From Planctomycetota bacterium (GTDB taxonomy: Bacteria; Planctomycetota; UBA1135; UBA2386): a stretch of 64,000 nt of DNA. Under the pieces are notes generated by a model that saw only the letters and a list, made by a program, of their open reading frames with translations, was not told the origin of the DNA and searched no databases. The stretch is taken from positions 1 to 64,000 of the forward strand of contig JAJFFD010000045.1 of NCBI GenBank assembly GCA_021776805.1, given 5' to 3'. Position 1 is the first letter of the stretch. Each line of letters opens with the position of its first letter. A program made the position numbers and the translations under genes. This document shows positions 18,406 to 27,265 of this stretch, in pieces.

Positions 18406-20490
18406 CTATTGCTTCCCACTGCTGTCACTTGGGCCCGGCGTGGCTTTGGATCGTTCGCGACCCTCGGAGGATTGCCCGCGATCACCTCTTCCGCCGCGTC
18501 GGCCACCTCGACCGCGACCCTGTGAACTCGACTTGCGCCAGTCCTCGATCATCTTGCTGAGTCGGGGGTCTTCCGCGATGGCCTGCTTGATATCTGGCTC
18601 GCGCATGGCTCGCACCCAACCCATGCCCTCGGCTTTCAGGTCGTTGCGATCAGGGAACTTGGCAGCGAGGGCCTCACGAATCGCAGTCATGGCTGAGTTT
18701 CCCTGGGAGGAGGCGCCGGTAAAGCTGCCGTTCATGTCCCGGCCACCGGAGCGAGCGCCGCGGCGTCCGCCAGCCTCAGGCTTGCCGGCGGGGCTCTTCT
18801 CCTCCTGCATGTCGTCGAACTCAGGTTGTTCGTAGACCGGAGCTTCCATGCCCGGAGGCGGCGAAAGGAAGACGTTCTCCCCTTCCTGCAATGGATCGAG
18901 GATTTGCACGTGGGTGAGGTTGTTCTCGCCGACCTCGACGCGCACTGCTTCGGGCCCGCCTTCCTTGGCTACCCACACGAAGCGGACGGCACCCTGTCGC
19001 CGGACCGCTTGGATAGGCACGTAGAGCGCGTCTTGGACTTCGGAGATGACGATCTCAACCTTGGCCGAAACTCCGGGACGGAGCACCGAGTTGATGCCAT
19101 CGAGAGCGATCGTGGTCTTGTAGACCTTGCGGTCGTTGTTGGTCCAACGATCACCGGAGTCGGGCAGGGGTGAGACTCTCAGGACCTTGCCACTGAAAGT
19201 CCTGCCGTCGAAGGCGTCGACCTTGGCCTCAGCCGTCTGCCCACGGAGCACCTTGTTGACGTCGGCTTCCTGCACCTTCAGATCGCAGAGCATGCGTGAA
19301 ACGTCTGGCAAGACGATGATGTCCTGGCGCTCGCGCACCTGGCCACCTTCCTCGACTACTTCGCGTCCGCGTCTGCCATCGCCCTGAGTGGCGTAGACCA
19401 CCAAGCCGGGGTTCGGCGCAGTGATTATCGTGTTATCGATTTGGAAGACCAGGTTCTCGAAGCGTTCCTTGGACAGGTCGCGCTCGGCTCGCGCGCTCTG
19501 CTGATCCGCTTCTCTTCGCGCCCGGTCGGCGATGTTGCTGGCCTTGACGCGCTCCAGTTCGAGGATTGAGTTCTTGTGGTCCTGACTTAGCTGGATGTGA
19601 GTGGTCTTCAGGGTGTAGTTGATCAGGATATCGAGCTTGCTCTTCTCGAGAGTGACCTTGGAGAGCGAGCTGTCGAACTTGAAGCGATCCGATTCGAGCT
19701 GATTCTGACTGATGAACTCGCGTGCACGCAGCTTCTCGCTCTGCTCGTACTCTTCCTTCTTCAGCTTGAGGTCGGCTTCAGCTAGCAGCACGCCATCGAT
19801 CTGTTCGAGGATGTCTTGTGCCATTTGGCCCATGTCACGTTCCAGGTCCTCGGTAGTCAGCAAGTCATCAGTGACCTTCGCGACCAAGGGGAAGAGCTCC
19901 CGGCTCTCCTCCTGGTTTACCAGGAACTTGAGCTTGTCGACCATGTCCTGGTTGGTGCCGCCGACCAGGGCGGGAGCGCCTCCGGCAACGGCCGTGGGAA
20001 GTTTGCCGAGAAACTTTTCGAGATCCATCCTGGCGATCTGCACCTTGCTGGCAGCGGTCTCCTCGCTGGCCTGAATCTCCTTGTCGATGATGATCAAGTC
20101 CTGCTCAGCCTGAACCAGGAGAGCTTCGGCCTTCTCCAGTTCGATCTCTTGGTCAGCCTTGCGATCGATGAGCTCACTGGAGTCCAGCTCGACGAGCCGA
20201 TCGCCCTTTTCGACATAGCTGCCCTCGGGGATCAAGAAGATCACCTGGGCGCTGCCCTCGACGAGGGATCGCACGCGAGTTTCCTTGGCCGCCCGCAGCT
20301 CGCCGTCGGCGTTCACTGTGATGCGCAGGTTGCCGCGCTTGACCGTGAACATGTCAGGGGTGTCATCTCCCAACAGGCTGCGTCGCTCGCCGCTGCAGGA
20401 GGTGAGCAGGCAGAGGATCCCCAGGCTGCCGCAGAGAGCGACTCGGCCGAGGAGTTGAGTCTTGAGATTCATAATTACTTGTCCCTTCAT
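18406..20490 (-). CDS. HlyD/MacA-like adaptor lipoprotein, first of two paralogues
   Basis: 694 residues from ATG 20490, which overlaps the upstream stop as ATGA; an inner ATG at 20472 gives a cleaner lipoprotein signal (MNLKTQ..., lipobox LTSC), so either start may be used. Domain order matches the next gene: PEGSYVEKGDRLVELDSSEL, a long coiled hairpin, APNPGLVVYATQGD, beta-barrel, ALYVPIQAVRRQGAVRFVW. The C-terminus again carries a helical unit (GMGWVRAMREPDIKQAIAEDP) and a longer Arg/Gly-rich tail with GRGRGGRRGGRGDRG. Two different adaptors could form a mixed ring around one pump, or serve different partners; both are inference. Confidence 0.88.
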   Translation of the reverse strand: MKGQVIMNLKTQLLGRVALCGSLGILCLLTSCSGERRSLLGDDTPDMFTVKRGNLRITVNADGELRAAKETRVRSLVEGSAQVIFLIPEGSYVEKGDRLVELDSSELIDRKADQEIELEKAEALLVQAEQDLIIIDKEIQASEETAASKVQIARMDLEKFLGKLPTAVAGGAPALVGGTNQDMVDKLKFLVNQEESRELFPLVAKVTDDLLTTEDLERDMGQMAQDILEQIDGVLLAEADLKLKKEEYEQSEKLRAREFISQNQLESDRFKFDSSLSKVTLEKSKLDILINYTLKTTHIQLSQDHKNSILELERVKASNIADRARREADQQSARAERDLSKERFENLVFQIDNTIITAPNPGLVVYATQGDGRRGREVVEEGGQVRERQDIIVLPDVSRMLCDLKVQEADVNKVLRGQTAEAKVDAFDGRTFSGKVLRVSPLPDSGDRWTNNDRKVYKTTIALDGINSVLRPGVSAKVEIVISEVQDALYVPIQAVRRQGAVRFVWVAKEGGPEAVRVEVGENNLTHVQILDPLQEGENVFLSPPPGMEAPVYEQPEFDDMQEEKSPAGKPEAGGRRGARSGGRDMNGSFTGASSQGNSAMTAIREALAAKFPDRNDLKAEGMGWVRAMREPDIKQAIAEDPRLSKMIEDWRKSSSQGRGRGGRRGGRGDRGQSSEGRERSKATPGPSDSSGKQ

Positions 20491-22145
20491 TGCCCACTCC
20501 CCTGAGTGACCTGATCTTCGGAGAGTGCACCCTTGGTGATCACGCCTTCCTCACGGGGTCCGCTGGGGAGCGGCAAGGCGGGATCGAAGCGTAGGCCGCG
20601 GGGTTCGATGACGATCCCCTCCAGATCACGCACGAAATTCAATCGCGAGACGGCGAAGCCGACCAATGCCCCGGTTACCGCCAACTGACTGTCCAGCAGG
20701 TCGTCCTGGGCTTCGTTCACGTCGCGCTGAATGGCGCGACCAGCTTCGAGGAGAGCCTTGCTGCTCTCCACTCGTTGCACGGAGAGTGTCTGAGTTTGCA
20801 GTTCGATCAGATAGCTCTCGTAGGCTGCATTCATGTTGCGGAGGGAGGCGCGGACTCCGGCGGTAATCTGATCCTCGAGTTCTTCGCGGTCGCGCATGGC
20901 GGCGTCCAGGTCGATCAAAGCTCGCCGGTAGGCGTTGCGTTCGATGAGTTTGTCGAGAGCGAGGTCGAGATCGAAGCCCGCAGACCATGAGATCTGCGAC
21001 CAATCGAAGTCGAGTGGTGAGCCCGGATCGGTGGGGACAGCGATGACGGATCTGAAATCCAGACTGCTACGCAGCATGTCCTCCGCGACGATGATTCGCC
21101 TGGCGGAATCCTCAACTCGATCGAGAGCAGTTCGATAGTCGTAGCGGCGGGAGAGGGCTAAATCGACAGCCTCTGCCTCGTCCATTTCAATGGGCTCAAG
21201 GCCGACATTGGCCAGGTTGTCCAGCTCACCAACGTCAAACATGATGCGCGACTCGACCGGCAGTCCCAGGCTGAATTTGAACTGATCTTCCGCGTCCGAG
21301 ATGTTGTTCTTGGCGATGATCACCGCGTTCTCGCGGTCCAGTTCCTGATTGCGAGCCTGATCGCGTTGATTGATGTCGGATCGACCGGCATCGAAGAGGG
21401 CGTCGCTGCGCTGTCGATCGAGCCGGACGCTCTCATAGCTCGCCTCGGTGGAGGCCAGATTCTGAATGTCCTGGGCGACCCGCCAGTACTCACTGACGAT
21501 TGCCACTGCCTCAGAAACGCGGAAGCGTTCGAAGCCGCGGATCTGGTAGACGACGTTGCGTTCCGCCTGGGTCAGCTGGTTGCGATTCACCACCGGGTTC
21601 AGGCCGGCGAGGAGGGGCTGGGTGATATCCAGGCTTAGGATGCTGGGTAGACTCGACAGGTCTCCGCCGGAAGTAAGGGAGCGAAAGAAGGTGTTCACGA
21701 AGTTGAACACGATGCGCGTGCCGGCCACGGATTCGATCGAGGAGGACAGGTCATCGCTCAGGGTCAGCCCGGCGGAATCGTCACCGACTCCCGCCGCTGT
21801 AGCGCCGCCTCCACCTCCCCAGCGCAGAGCGAAGTCGTGCTGCTCGGTGGTTAGGGCAAGGGCGGCGAGATACAGGGCTTCCTTCTGATCCTGGAAGGAC
21901 CTGCTGTTCTCCGCAGCCACATCCAAGGCACCCTGTAGATCGAGTTCGATCTCCAGGTCTTCCTCGAGCAGCTGCTGCCGGAGGGTGCTCTCCGGTCGCA
22001 CTACGTCGAAGGTCTTGGCTTCACCGGTGACATGACGAGAGGCCCGTTCGAGGATGCTGTAGACCTGTCGGTCCGCTTCATCCGCGTACATGGCTGCAGT
22101 GCAGCCGGTGAGGGCACAAACTGGTACTAGGAGAAGATAGCGCAA
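20487..22145 (-). CDS. TolC-like outer membrane efflux lipoprotein
   Basis: 552 residues, first gene of the efflux operon. Signal peptide with the lipobox-like LTGC (Cys15). Two repeated outer-membrane-efflux halves are expected; visible marks are long alternating helices rich in Ala, Arg, Glu, short strand segments such as LTLSDDLSSSIES and FDLDLALDKLIERNAYRRALIDLDAAMR, and the repeat join QLTQAERNVVYQIRGFE. The N-terminal 60 residues precede the channel domain. It should be the outer channel of the pump with the adaptors and MacB-type transporter encoded downstream. Confidence 0.85.
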   Translation of the reverse strand: MRYLLLVPVCALTGCTAAMYADEADRQVYSILERASRHVTGEAKTFDVVRPESTLRQQLLEEDLEIELDLQGALDVAAENSRSFQDQKEALYLAALALTTEQHDFALRWGGGGGATAAGVGDDSAGLTLSDDLSSSIESVAGTRIVFNFVNTFFRSLTSGGDLSSLPSILSLDITQPLLAGLNPVVNRNQLTQAERNVVYQIRGFERFRVSEAVAIVSEYWRVAQDIQNLASTEASYESVRLDRQRSDALFDAGRSDINQRDQARNQELDRENAVIIAKNNISDAEDQFKFSLGLPVESRIMFDVGELDNLANVGLEPIEMDEAEAVDLALSRRYDYRTALDRVEDSARRIIVAEDMLRSSLDFRSVIAVPTDPGSPLDFDWSQISWSAGFDLDLALDKLIERNAYRRALIDLDAAMRDREELEDQITAGVRASLRNMNAAYESYLIELQTQTLSVQRVESSKALLEAGRAIQRDVNEAQDDLLDSQLAVTGALVGFAVSRLNFVRDLEGIVIEPRGLRFDPALPLPSGPREEGVITKGALSEDQVTQGSGQ

Positions 22146-22285
22146 TTGATCGACAGGGATGGGGCGCGACTCGCCGCAGGGTTCGCCTTCTACGGTACCT
22201 GAGATGCGCTGGAGAGGGAATTCTCCACGCTCAGGGAGGCAGGGCGAGGGACTCTAACTTCTTGTTACAACTTGTCGAGCGGGTT

Positions 22286-22312
22286 CCCGGTCCGTCCCTG
22301 ATGCGGACCGGG
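22286..22312 (-). terminator. Hairpin after the trypsin-like protease gene
   Basis: CCCGGTCCG and CGGACCGGG (nine perfect pairs, nine-base loop) lie 33 bases past the protease stop. There is no T run on either side, so it may only pause or stabilise the transcript end. Confidence 0.45.
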
Positions 22313-22344
22313 AGAGGGGCCTGGTTCCCCTTGGAGGGTTTTCC

Positions 22345-23850
22345 TCAGCCGCCGATCTTGAACCGGGAACCGTTGCTCAGGCGGAAGACCCCCATGGGGG
22401 GGTCGAAGTAGAGGAATTGGATGAAGAAGTCCTTGCCGACCAGGCTCTCATCGTCGGGGAGGAAGATGTCCTTGCCAACGAATCCGAAGCCCGTATCCGC
22501 CGGGATACTGCGATCTGGGGTTACAAGAAGGTTGCAGCCCGGGATCCCAAAAGGAGTGAGATCCAAGGGCAGGCTGACGCCCGCAGCGGCCCAGTTGCTG
22601 TCCGAGTCACCGATCAGCATGGCGCCAGTCTGGAAGGCGGGGACGCCGCCCACGTTCACGCGCATGGTCTTGCCGATGAGCGGCATGTTGCTGATGGATA
22701 GGAGTCCCTGCCCCGCACTGCCTGGGCAAGAGCTGCCGAAGCTCTGGGATTCACCGAGCACATCCGGGGGATCGAGCCTCTCGATGGCAGCCTGCAGGTC
22801 ATTGCGATCGATGCGGGTTCCGCTGTTGGCGCCGGCGGTCGGGTTGCAACCTCCATGGGTGTGGATGCCCACGGCCATGCCGCTGGTCTCGTCGATGACC
22901 GGTGAACCGGAGTTGCCGCCCGTGGTGTCGGCCTCATATTGCAGAGCAGTGCTGCCGGTGCTGGCCAGAGCGCCGATGTGGGTCTTCTGCACCTGGGTGT
23001 GCGTGCGTGGCAGATTGCTGCTGCTGGCGACGCTGCCATAGCCGGTAATCCGAATCTGGTCGACGCCGATCTGCGTGGGAACCGGACCCAGCTCGTACCA
23101 ACCCTCACCGTAGGCCTGAGGTGGCAGAAGGCCTGTATTGCTGTTTGGCAGCACTCTCGCTGCGCCCCAGTCCTTGCCAACGCCCTCGTTCATGGACTCC
23201 ATGACGTTGTAGGGATACTGGTCGTCCGGATGTGGTTGGACCAGGCCTCCGTTGCTGGTGGAGAGCGGCACATTGAAGTGGATGAAGATGTTGGATCCTG
23301 CCGAAGCGCAGTGGCCAGCACTGAGGCCCATGTCCGGCCCGATCATCCAGGCTGTGCAACCCACCGGGAAGGTCCGCCCCTGACGGTTGTCAAAGCTCAG
23401 TACCCGGTCATCCAGGTCGCCGCAGATCGTGTCGGTCTCTGGAGCGATCTCGCCGGCAGATATGCCCGTGATCTCGACGCGGTTGGCTTTGCTGCCCGCG
23501 GCGGCGATCAATTCGACCCGCACCTCTTCGCCGTTGAAGTAGCAGGAGCGATAGGAGTAGTCCTCCATGCTCATGGCATCGAGTCGCTGATGAACCTCGT
23601 CCTTCAGGCCGGTGATGCGCAGATAGCTGCCCAAGGGCAGATTGACGATGCCGAAGTGGACCTGAATCCAGGATGCATCCTGCGCTCCGAGGGTCTCGCT
23701 GAAGACCACCTGCGAGCCCTTGCCCTGGTTGTCTCGGTAGCCCGAGTCCAGTTCCTGGTCGTGGTCCCTGTAGGCAGCGGGCGCCACCTGGGCGGGAAGG
23801 AGGGAGGCTAGCAGAAATGCGCCGGTGATGAGGGAGAGGGGCTTGATCAC
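22345..23850 (-). CDS. Secreted trypsin-like serine protease with planctomycete-type C-terminal module
   Basis: 501 residues if started at GTG 23850, which gives a clean signal peptide (MIKPLSLITGAFLLASLLPA-Q). A longer in-frame start at 23982 would put about 44 polar residues before it and is less likely. The chymotrypsin-fold domain has the catalytic His in LSAGHC, Asp probably in GKDWGAAR, and Ser in GNSGSPV, followed by GIHTHGGC. From about residue 365 a separate module begins FGSSCPGSAGQG and ends FFIQFLYFDPPMG...LSNGSRFKIGG; this pattern (GC-G, GK/T-V, ADTGFGF, Q-F-YFD) recurs at the C-termini of planctomycete exported proteins and may serve sorting or anchoring. Substrate unknown. Confidence 0.85.
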   Translation of the reverse strand: MIKPLSLITGAFLLASLLPAQVAPAAYRDHDQELDSGYRDNQGKGSQVVFSETLGAQDASWIQVHFGIVNLPLGSYLRITGLKDEVHQRLDAMSMEDYSYRSCYFNGEEVRVELIAAAGSKANRVEITGISAGEIAPETDTICGDLDDRVLSFDNRQGRTFPVGCTAWMIGPDMGLSAGHCASAGSNIFIHFNVPLSTSNGGLVQPHPDDQYPYNVMESMNEGVGKDWGAARVLPNSNTGLLPPQAYGEGWYELGPVPTQIGVDQIRITGYGSVASSSNLPRTHTQVQKTHIGALASTGSTALQYEADTTGGNSGSPVIDETSGMAVGIHTHGGCNPTAGANSGTRIDRNDLQAAIERLDPPDVLGESQSFGSSCPGSAGQGLLSISNMPLIGKTMRVNVGGVPAFQTGAMLIGDSDSNWAAAGVSLPLDLTPFGIPGCNLLVTPDRSIPADTGFGFVGKDIFLPDDESLVGKDFFIQFLYFDPPMGVFRLSNGSRFKIGG

Positions 23851-24042
23851 GGGGTGCTCTAATGGGGGTTGGGTTGGAGCCGGGGGGCTGTTGGCAATGT
23901 ACCAGCTCCCCCGGAATCTGTCTCCTCCATACGAGCGGCTTTGCAGTCTGCCGCCGCCGCGGGCTAAGATGTGCCCAGCCATGTGTCCGGCAGGAAGGCC
24001 GTCGGGCGGTCAGCCATGGCGAGGCGGTAATTTTGAGGGTTC

Positions 24043-24708
24043 ATGACCACGATTCTGGTCACGGCAGGTCCCACGCGGGAATACCTGGACGATGTGAGGT
24101 ATCTCACCAACGCCAGCAGCGGGCGTATGGGCTATGCCATCGCAGCTGCAGCGGTTTCCCGCGGCCATCGCGTCCTGCTGGTGGCTGGCCCGAATACACA
24201 ACCAACTCCCGAGGGAGTTGAGCTACGAGCAGTGATTTCGGCCCAGGAAATGCACGAACAAGCCCTCGAGGCCTTTGATGCCGCCGACGTCGCCATTGGT
24301 GTTGCCGCTGTGGCCGATTTTCGCCCGGCAACGAGGCATTCCGGGAAGATGTCGCGGGCACGGGATCAGACCCGTCTCGATCTTCTCCCCAACCCGGACA
24401 TCATCGCTTCTCTCGGCGGCCGCAAGGGTCATCGGGTGGTGGTGGGCTTCGCCCTCGAGTCCGCCGCCCATGGCGGTCGCGCAGGTCTGCAGGATCGGGC
24501 GGAGAAGAAGCTCCGCAGCAAGTCCCTCGACATGATCGTAATCAACGAACTAAAGGCGGTTTCCGCCGAAGCGTCCCAGCTCAGCCTTCTCTACGCGGAT
24601 GGTCGCCAAGAAGATCTTCCCAGCATGAGCAAGGAGGAGAGCGCGGCTCTCCTCATCGACCGCGTCATGGCTCTCTTGCCGGGTGGGCAGGGAGCTGAGG
24701 AAGCTTGA
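24043..24708 (+). CDS. coaB: Phosphopantothenoylcysteine synthetase domain protein (stand-alone CoaB)
   Basis: 221 residues covering only the synthetase half of the usual CoaBC fusion. Family marks are ILVTAGPTREYLDDVRYLTNASSG (nucleotide-binding start), AAVADFRP (about 94-101), SGKMSR in place of the common KIKK lysine loop, and LLPNPDII. It couples 4'-phosphopantothenate with cysteine using CTP in CoA synthesis. The decarboxylase half (CoaC, a flavoprotein) is not within this window. The start of ftsK follows closely: a TTG in the next frame overlaps its stop, and an ATG lies 53 bases on. Confidence 0.88.
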   Translation: MTTILVTAGPTREYLDDVRYLTNASSGRMGYAIAAAAVSRGHRVLLVAGPNTQPTPEGVELRAVISAQEMHEQALEAFDAADVAIGVAAVADFRPATRHSGKMSRARDQTRLDLLPNPDIIASLGGRKGHRVVVGFALESAAHGGRAGLQDRAEKKLRSKSLDMIVINELKAVSAEASQLSLLYADGRQEDLPSMSKEESAALLIDRVMALLPGGQGAEEA

Positions 24709-24761
24709 GCCGAGTGGATACAGGCGTGGAGCTCGATGGCCTAGAGGTTCAGGGGGGCAGC

Positions 24762-27128
24762 ATGCAGGACCGTCTGCGGGAGCTGCTCGCCCTCGTGCTG
24801 CTGGGATTTTCCCTCTTCGCCCTCCTGGCCCTGGCGACCTTCGATCTGAAAGCCCCCGGATTGTCGGCAGAGATCCCTCGTGGGGGTCTCGCAAACTTGG
24901 GCGGTGTCGCCGGCTACTACCTGGCGCATGGGCTGAATTACGTCTTCGGCTGGGCTGCCTTCGTGCTCTTTCTCTTCGCCTTCGCCCGTGGCATCAGCCT
25001 TTTCCTTGGCCAGGCACAGGATCGCATCGCCCTGCGTCTGCTCGGTGCTGTGGTCTTCGTCGCCAGCCTCGCCCTGCTCCTCGCCGGTGCCGATGGTGGG
25101 GAGCCCGGTCGGCTCACACCCTATGGGCCAGGGGGCAAGTTTGGCGCCAATCTTTCACCCGCGCTCTACGACGCCTTTGGCGGTCTCGGGCGCATTCTCC
25201 TGCTCTTCCTAGGAGCCCTCATCGCCCTCTTCTTTGCGACTGAGCAGCTCTACTCGAAGATGTTTGGGGGTGCCCTGAGCCTCCTGCGAGGTCCACTCAG
25301 TCGCCTGCCCTACTTGCAGGGATTGGCAGAATCGCGGGACGTGGATCCCCTGGAAGAAGAAGAAGAAGAGGAAGAGGACGAGGAGTGGGAAGAGGAGGAG
25401 GAAGAAGAGTGCGAAGAGGAAGAAGCCGAGGAGGAAGAGGAAGATGAGGAAGAAGAGGAGGAGGAAGAAGAAGAGCCGGTGGTCGTGATCGAGGCCCCCG
25501 AAGTCGAGGAAGAGCAGCCAGAGCCGTTGACCCCGCCGCCGGTCAGCCGCCCAAGAGCAGCGCGAAAGCGGCGTCGGCAGGCGATCAAGCAGCCAGAACT
25601 GCCCTATGCGGAGCCCTACGAATTCCCGCCAACGGATCTCTTCCCGCTCTCACAGGAGAAGGATCCCGACTCATCGAGTCGAGCGATCGAGTCCAACAAG
25701 CGAGCCATCGAGCGTCGTCTGCAGTCCTTCAATATCAAAGCGGAGGTCGTCGCGGTCTCGGTTGGTCCAGCGGTCACCCAGTACGAAGTCAGGCTGGGCG
25801 AGGGCTTCAAGCTCTCCCGCATCACCTCCTATGAGGCTGACCTCGCCGCCGCTCTCAAAGCGGTGAGCGTGCGCGTGGTGGCGCCTATCCCGGGCAAGGA
25901 CACGGTTGGTGTCGAGGTGCCGAATCTCACCCGTCAGACTGTGGTAATGCGCGAATTGCTCGACTTTGCCGGCAAGGCTGAGGATTTCGCAATTCCCTTG
26001 TTCCTCGGCAAGGATGTGGCCGGCGCCCCAATTGTCGAAGACCTGACGCGGATGCCGCACCTGCTCATCGCCGGTACCACCGGATCGGGCAAGTCGGTCT
26101 GCATCAACGTCATCTTGCTTTCGATCCTCATGACCCGCTCACCACAGCAGGTGCGAGTCATCCTCATCGACCCGAAAATGGTCGAGTTGCAGGCCTACAG
26201 CAAGATCCCTCACCTCAGCTGTGCGGTCGTCACCAACATGAAGAAGGCTCCAGGCGTCCTGGAATGGGCGGTGGAGGAGATGGAGCGGCGCTACACGCTT
26301 CTCTCCGCGGCTGGGGTCAACCACATCACCAACTACAACAAGCTCGGGCAGCCAGTTCTGGAGGAGCGGTTTCAGCGGCCGATCGAGCCCAAGGACTGCT
26401 ACCTGCCCTACCAGGTGTTGATCATCGACGAGTTGGCGGACTTGATGGTGATGGCGCAGAAAGAGGTGGAGGACTCGATCCAGCGTCTGGCGCAGAAATC
26501 CCGTGCGGTGGGTATCCACGTGGTCCTGGCCACCCAGCGGCCAAGCACGGATGTGATTACCGGCATCATCAAGGCCAACCTGCCTTGTCAGATCGCATTC
26601 AAGGTGAATCGCAAGATCGACTCACGGGTCATTCTGGACTGCAACGGAGCGGAAAAGCTCCTCGGTCACGGTGACATGCTCTACGTCGCTCCCAATTCCC
26701 AGCGCCTGGTCCGTGCCCAGGGTGCCTTCGTGGGCGACGACGAGGTGGGGGGAGTCACCCGCTTCCTGGCGGAACGCGGGAGCAAGCCAGCTTTCATCCC
26801 GGATCTGGCGCAGGCCAAAACCGGCCGTCGGCGCCGACCCGAGAACCGAGACAAGCTCTATACGGAGGCAGCCGAGGTGGTCTTGGGGCAGCAACGGGGC
26901 TCGGCGACCCTGCTGCAGAGGGCTCTATCCGTGGGCTACACCCGTGCGACCCGACTCCTGGAGATGATGGAGGAGGACGGCATCGTCGGGCCCTTCGTTG
27001 GCTCCAAGTCCCGGGAGGTGATGCTCACCCTGGAGGAATACCGCGAGCGTGAGGATGCGGTGGCGACCGAGCTTGGCGAACAGGAACCCGCGGAGGATGC
27101 CGCAGAGACCGCAGAAGCTGGGGAATGA
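24762..27128 (+). CDS. ftsK: DNA translocase FtsK/SpoIIIE
   Basis: 788 residues from ATG 24762, which is preceded by AGGGGGGC; a TTG at 24705 that overlaps coaB would add 19 residues. Four membrane helices (to about 170) are followed by an acidic linker (about 198-239, nearly all Glu/Asp) and the motor: Walker A AGTTGSGKSV (K444), Walker B VLIIDELADL and ATQRPSTDVITG. The C-terminal gamma winged helix (about 697-760) has AEVVLGQQRGSATLLQRALSVGYTRATRLLEMME, the KOPS-reading and XerD-contacting domain in known FtsKs. It pumps chromosome ends through the closing septum. The acidic linker is far more extreme than the Pro/Gln-rich linker of E. coli. Confidence 0.95.
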   Translation: MQDRLRELLALVLLGFSLFALLALATFDLKAPGLSAEIPRGGLANLGGVAGYYLAHGLNYVFGWAAFVLFLFAFARGISLFLGQAQDRIALRLLGAVVFVASLALLLAGADGGEPGRLTPYGPGGKFGANLSPALYDAFGGLGRILLLFLGALIALFFATEQLYSKMFGGALSLLRGPLSRLPYLQGLAESRDVDPLEEEEEEEEDEEWEEEEEEECEEEEAEEEEEDEEEEEEEEEEPVVVIEAPEVEEEQPEPLTPPPVSRPRAARKRRRQAIKQPELPYAEPYEFPPTDLFPLSQEKDPDSSSRAIESNKRAIERRLQSFNIKAEVVAVSVGPAVTQYEVRLGEGFKLSRITSYEADLAAALKAVSVRVVAPIPGKDTVGVEVPNLTRQTVVMRELLDFAGKAEDFAIPLFLGKDVAGAPIVEDLTRMPHLLIAGTTGSGKSVCINVILLSILMTRSPQQVRVILIDPKMVELQAYSKIPHLSCAVVTNMKKAPGVLEWAVEEMERRYTLLSAAGVNHITNYNKLGQPVLEERFQRPIEPKDCYLPYQVLIIDELADLMVMAQKEVEDSIQRLAQKSRAVGIHVVLATQRPSTDVITGIIKANLPCQIAFKVNRKIDSRVILDCNGAEKLLGHGDMLYVAPNSQRLVRAQGAFVGDDEVGGVTRFLAERGSKPAFIPDLAQAKTGRRRRPENRDKLYTEAAEVVLGQQRGSATLLQRALSVGYTRATRLLEMMEEDGIVGPFVGSKSREVMLTLEEYREREDAVATELGEQEPAEDAAETAEAGE
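25353..25476 (+). repeat. GAA/GAG low-complexity tract in ftsK
   Basis: About 124 bases of near-uninterrupted GAA, GAG, GAC and GAT codons, encoding the acidic linker between the membrane domain and the motor. The mix of synonymous codons makes it an imperfect, hence fairly stable, trinucleotide repeat. Confidence 0.8.
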
Positions 27129-27265
27129 GATTGACCGCGCTTGTTCCTCCTGCAGCAGGTGGCTACATTGCGTGCCGGTCAGTGGGGCCTAAGTCCCCAA
27201 GATTCTGTAGTGGGCGTCTAGACTCTACTCAGGATTTGTAAACAAGAAGGCATAGGGAGGCAGTG

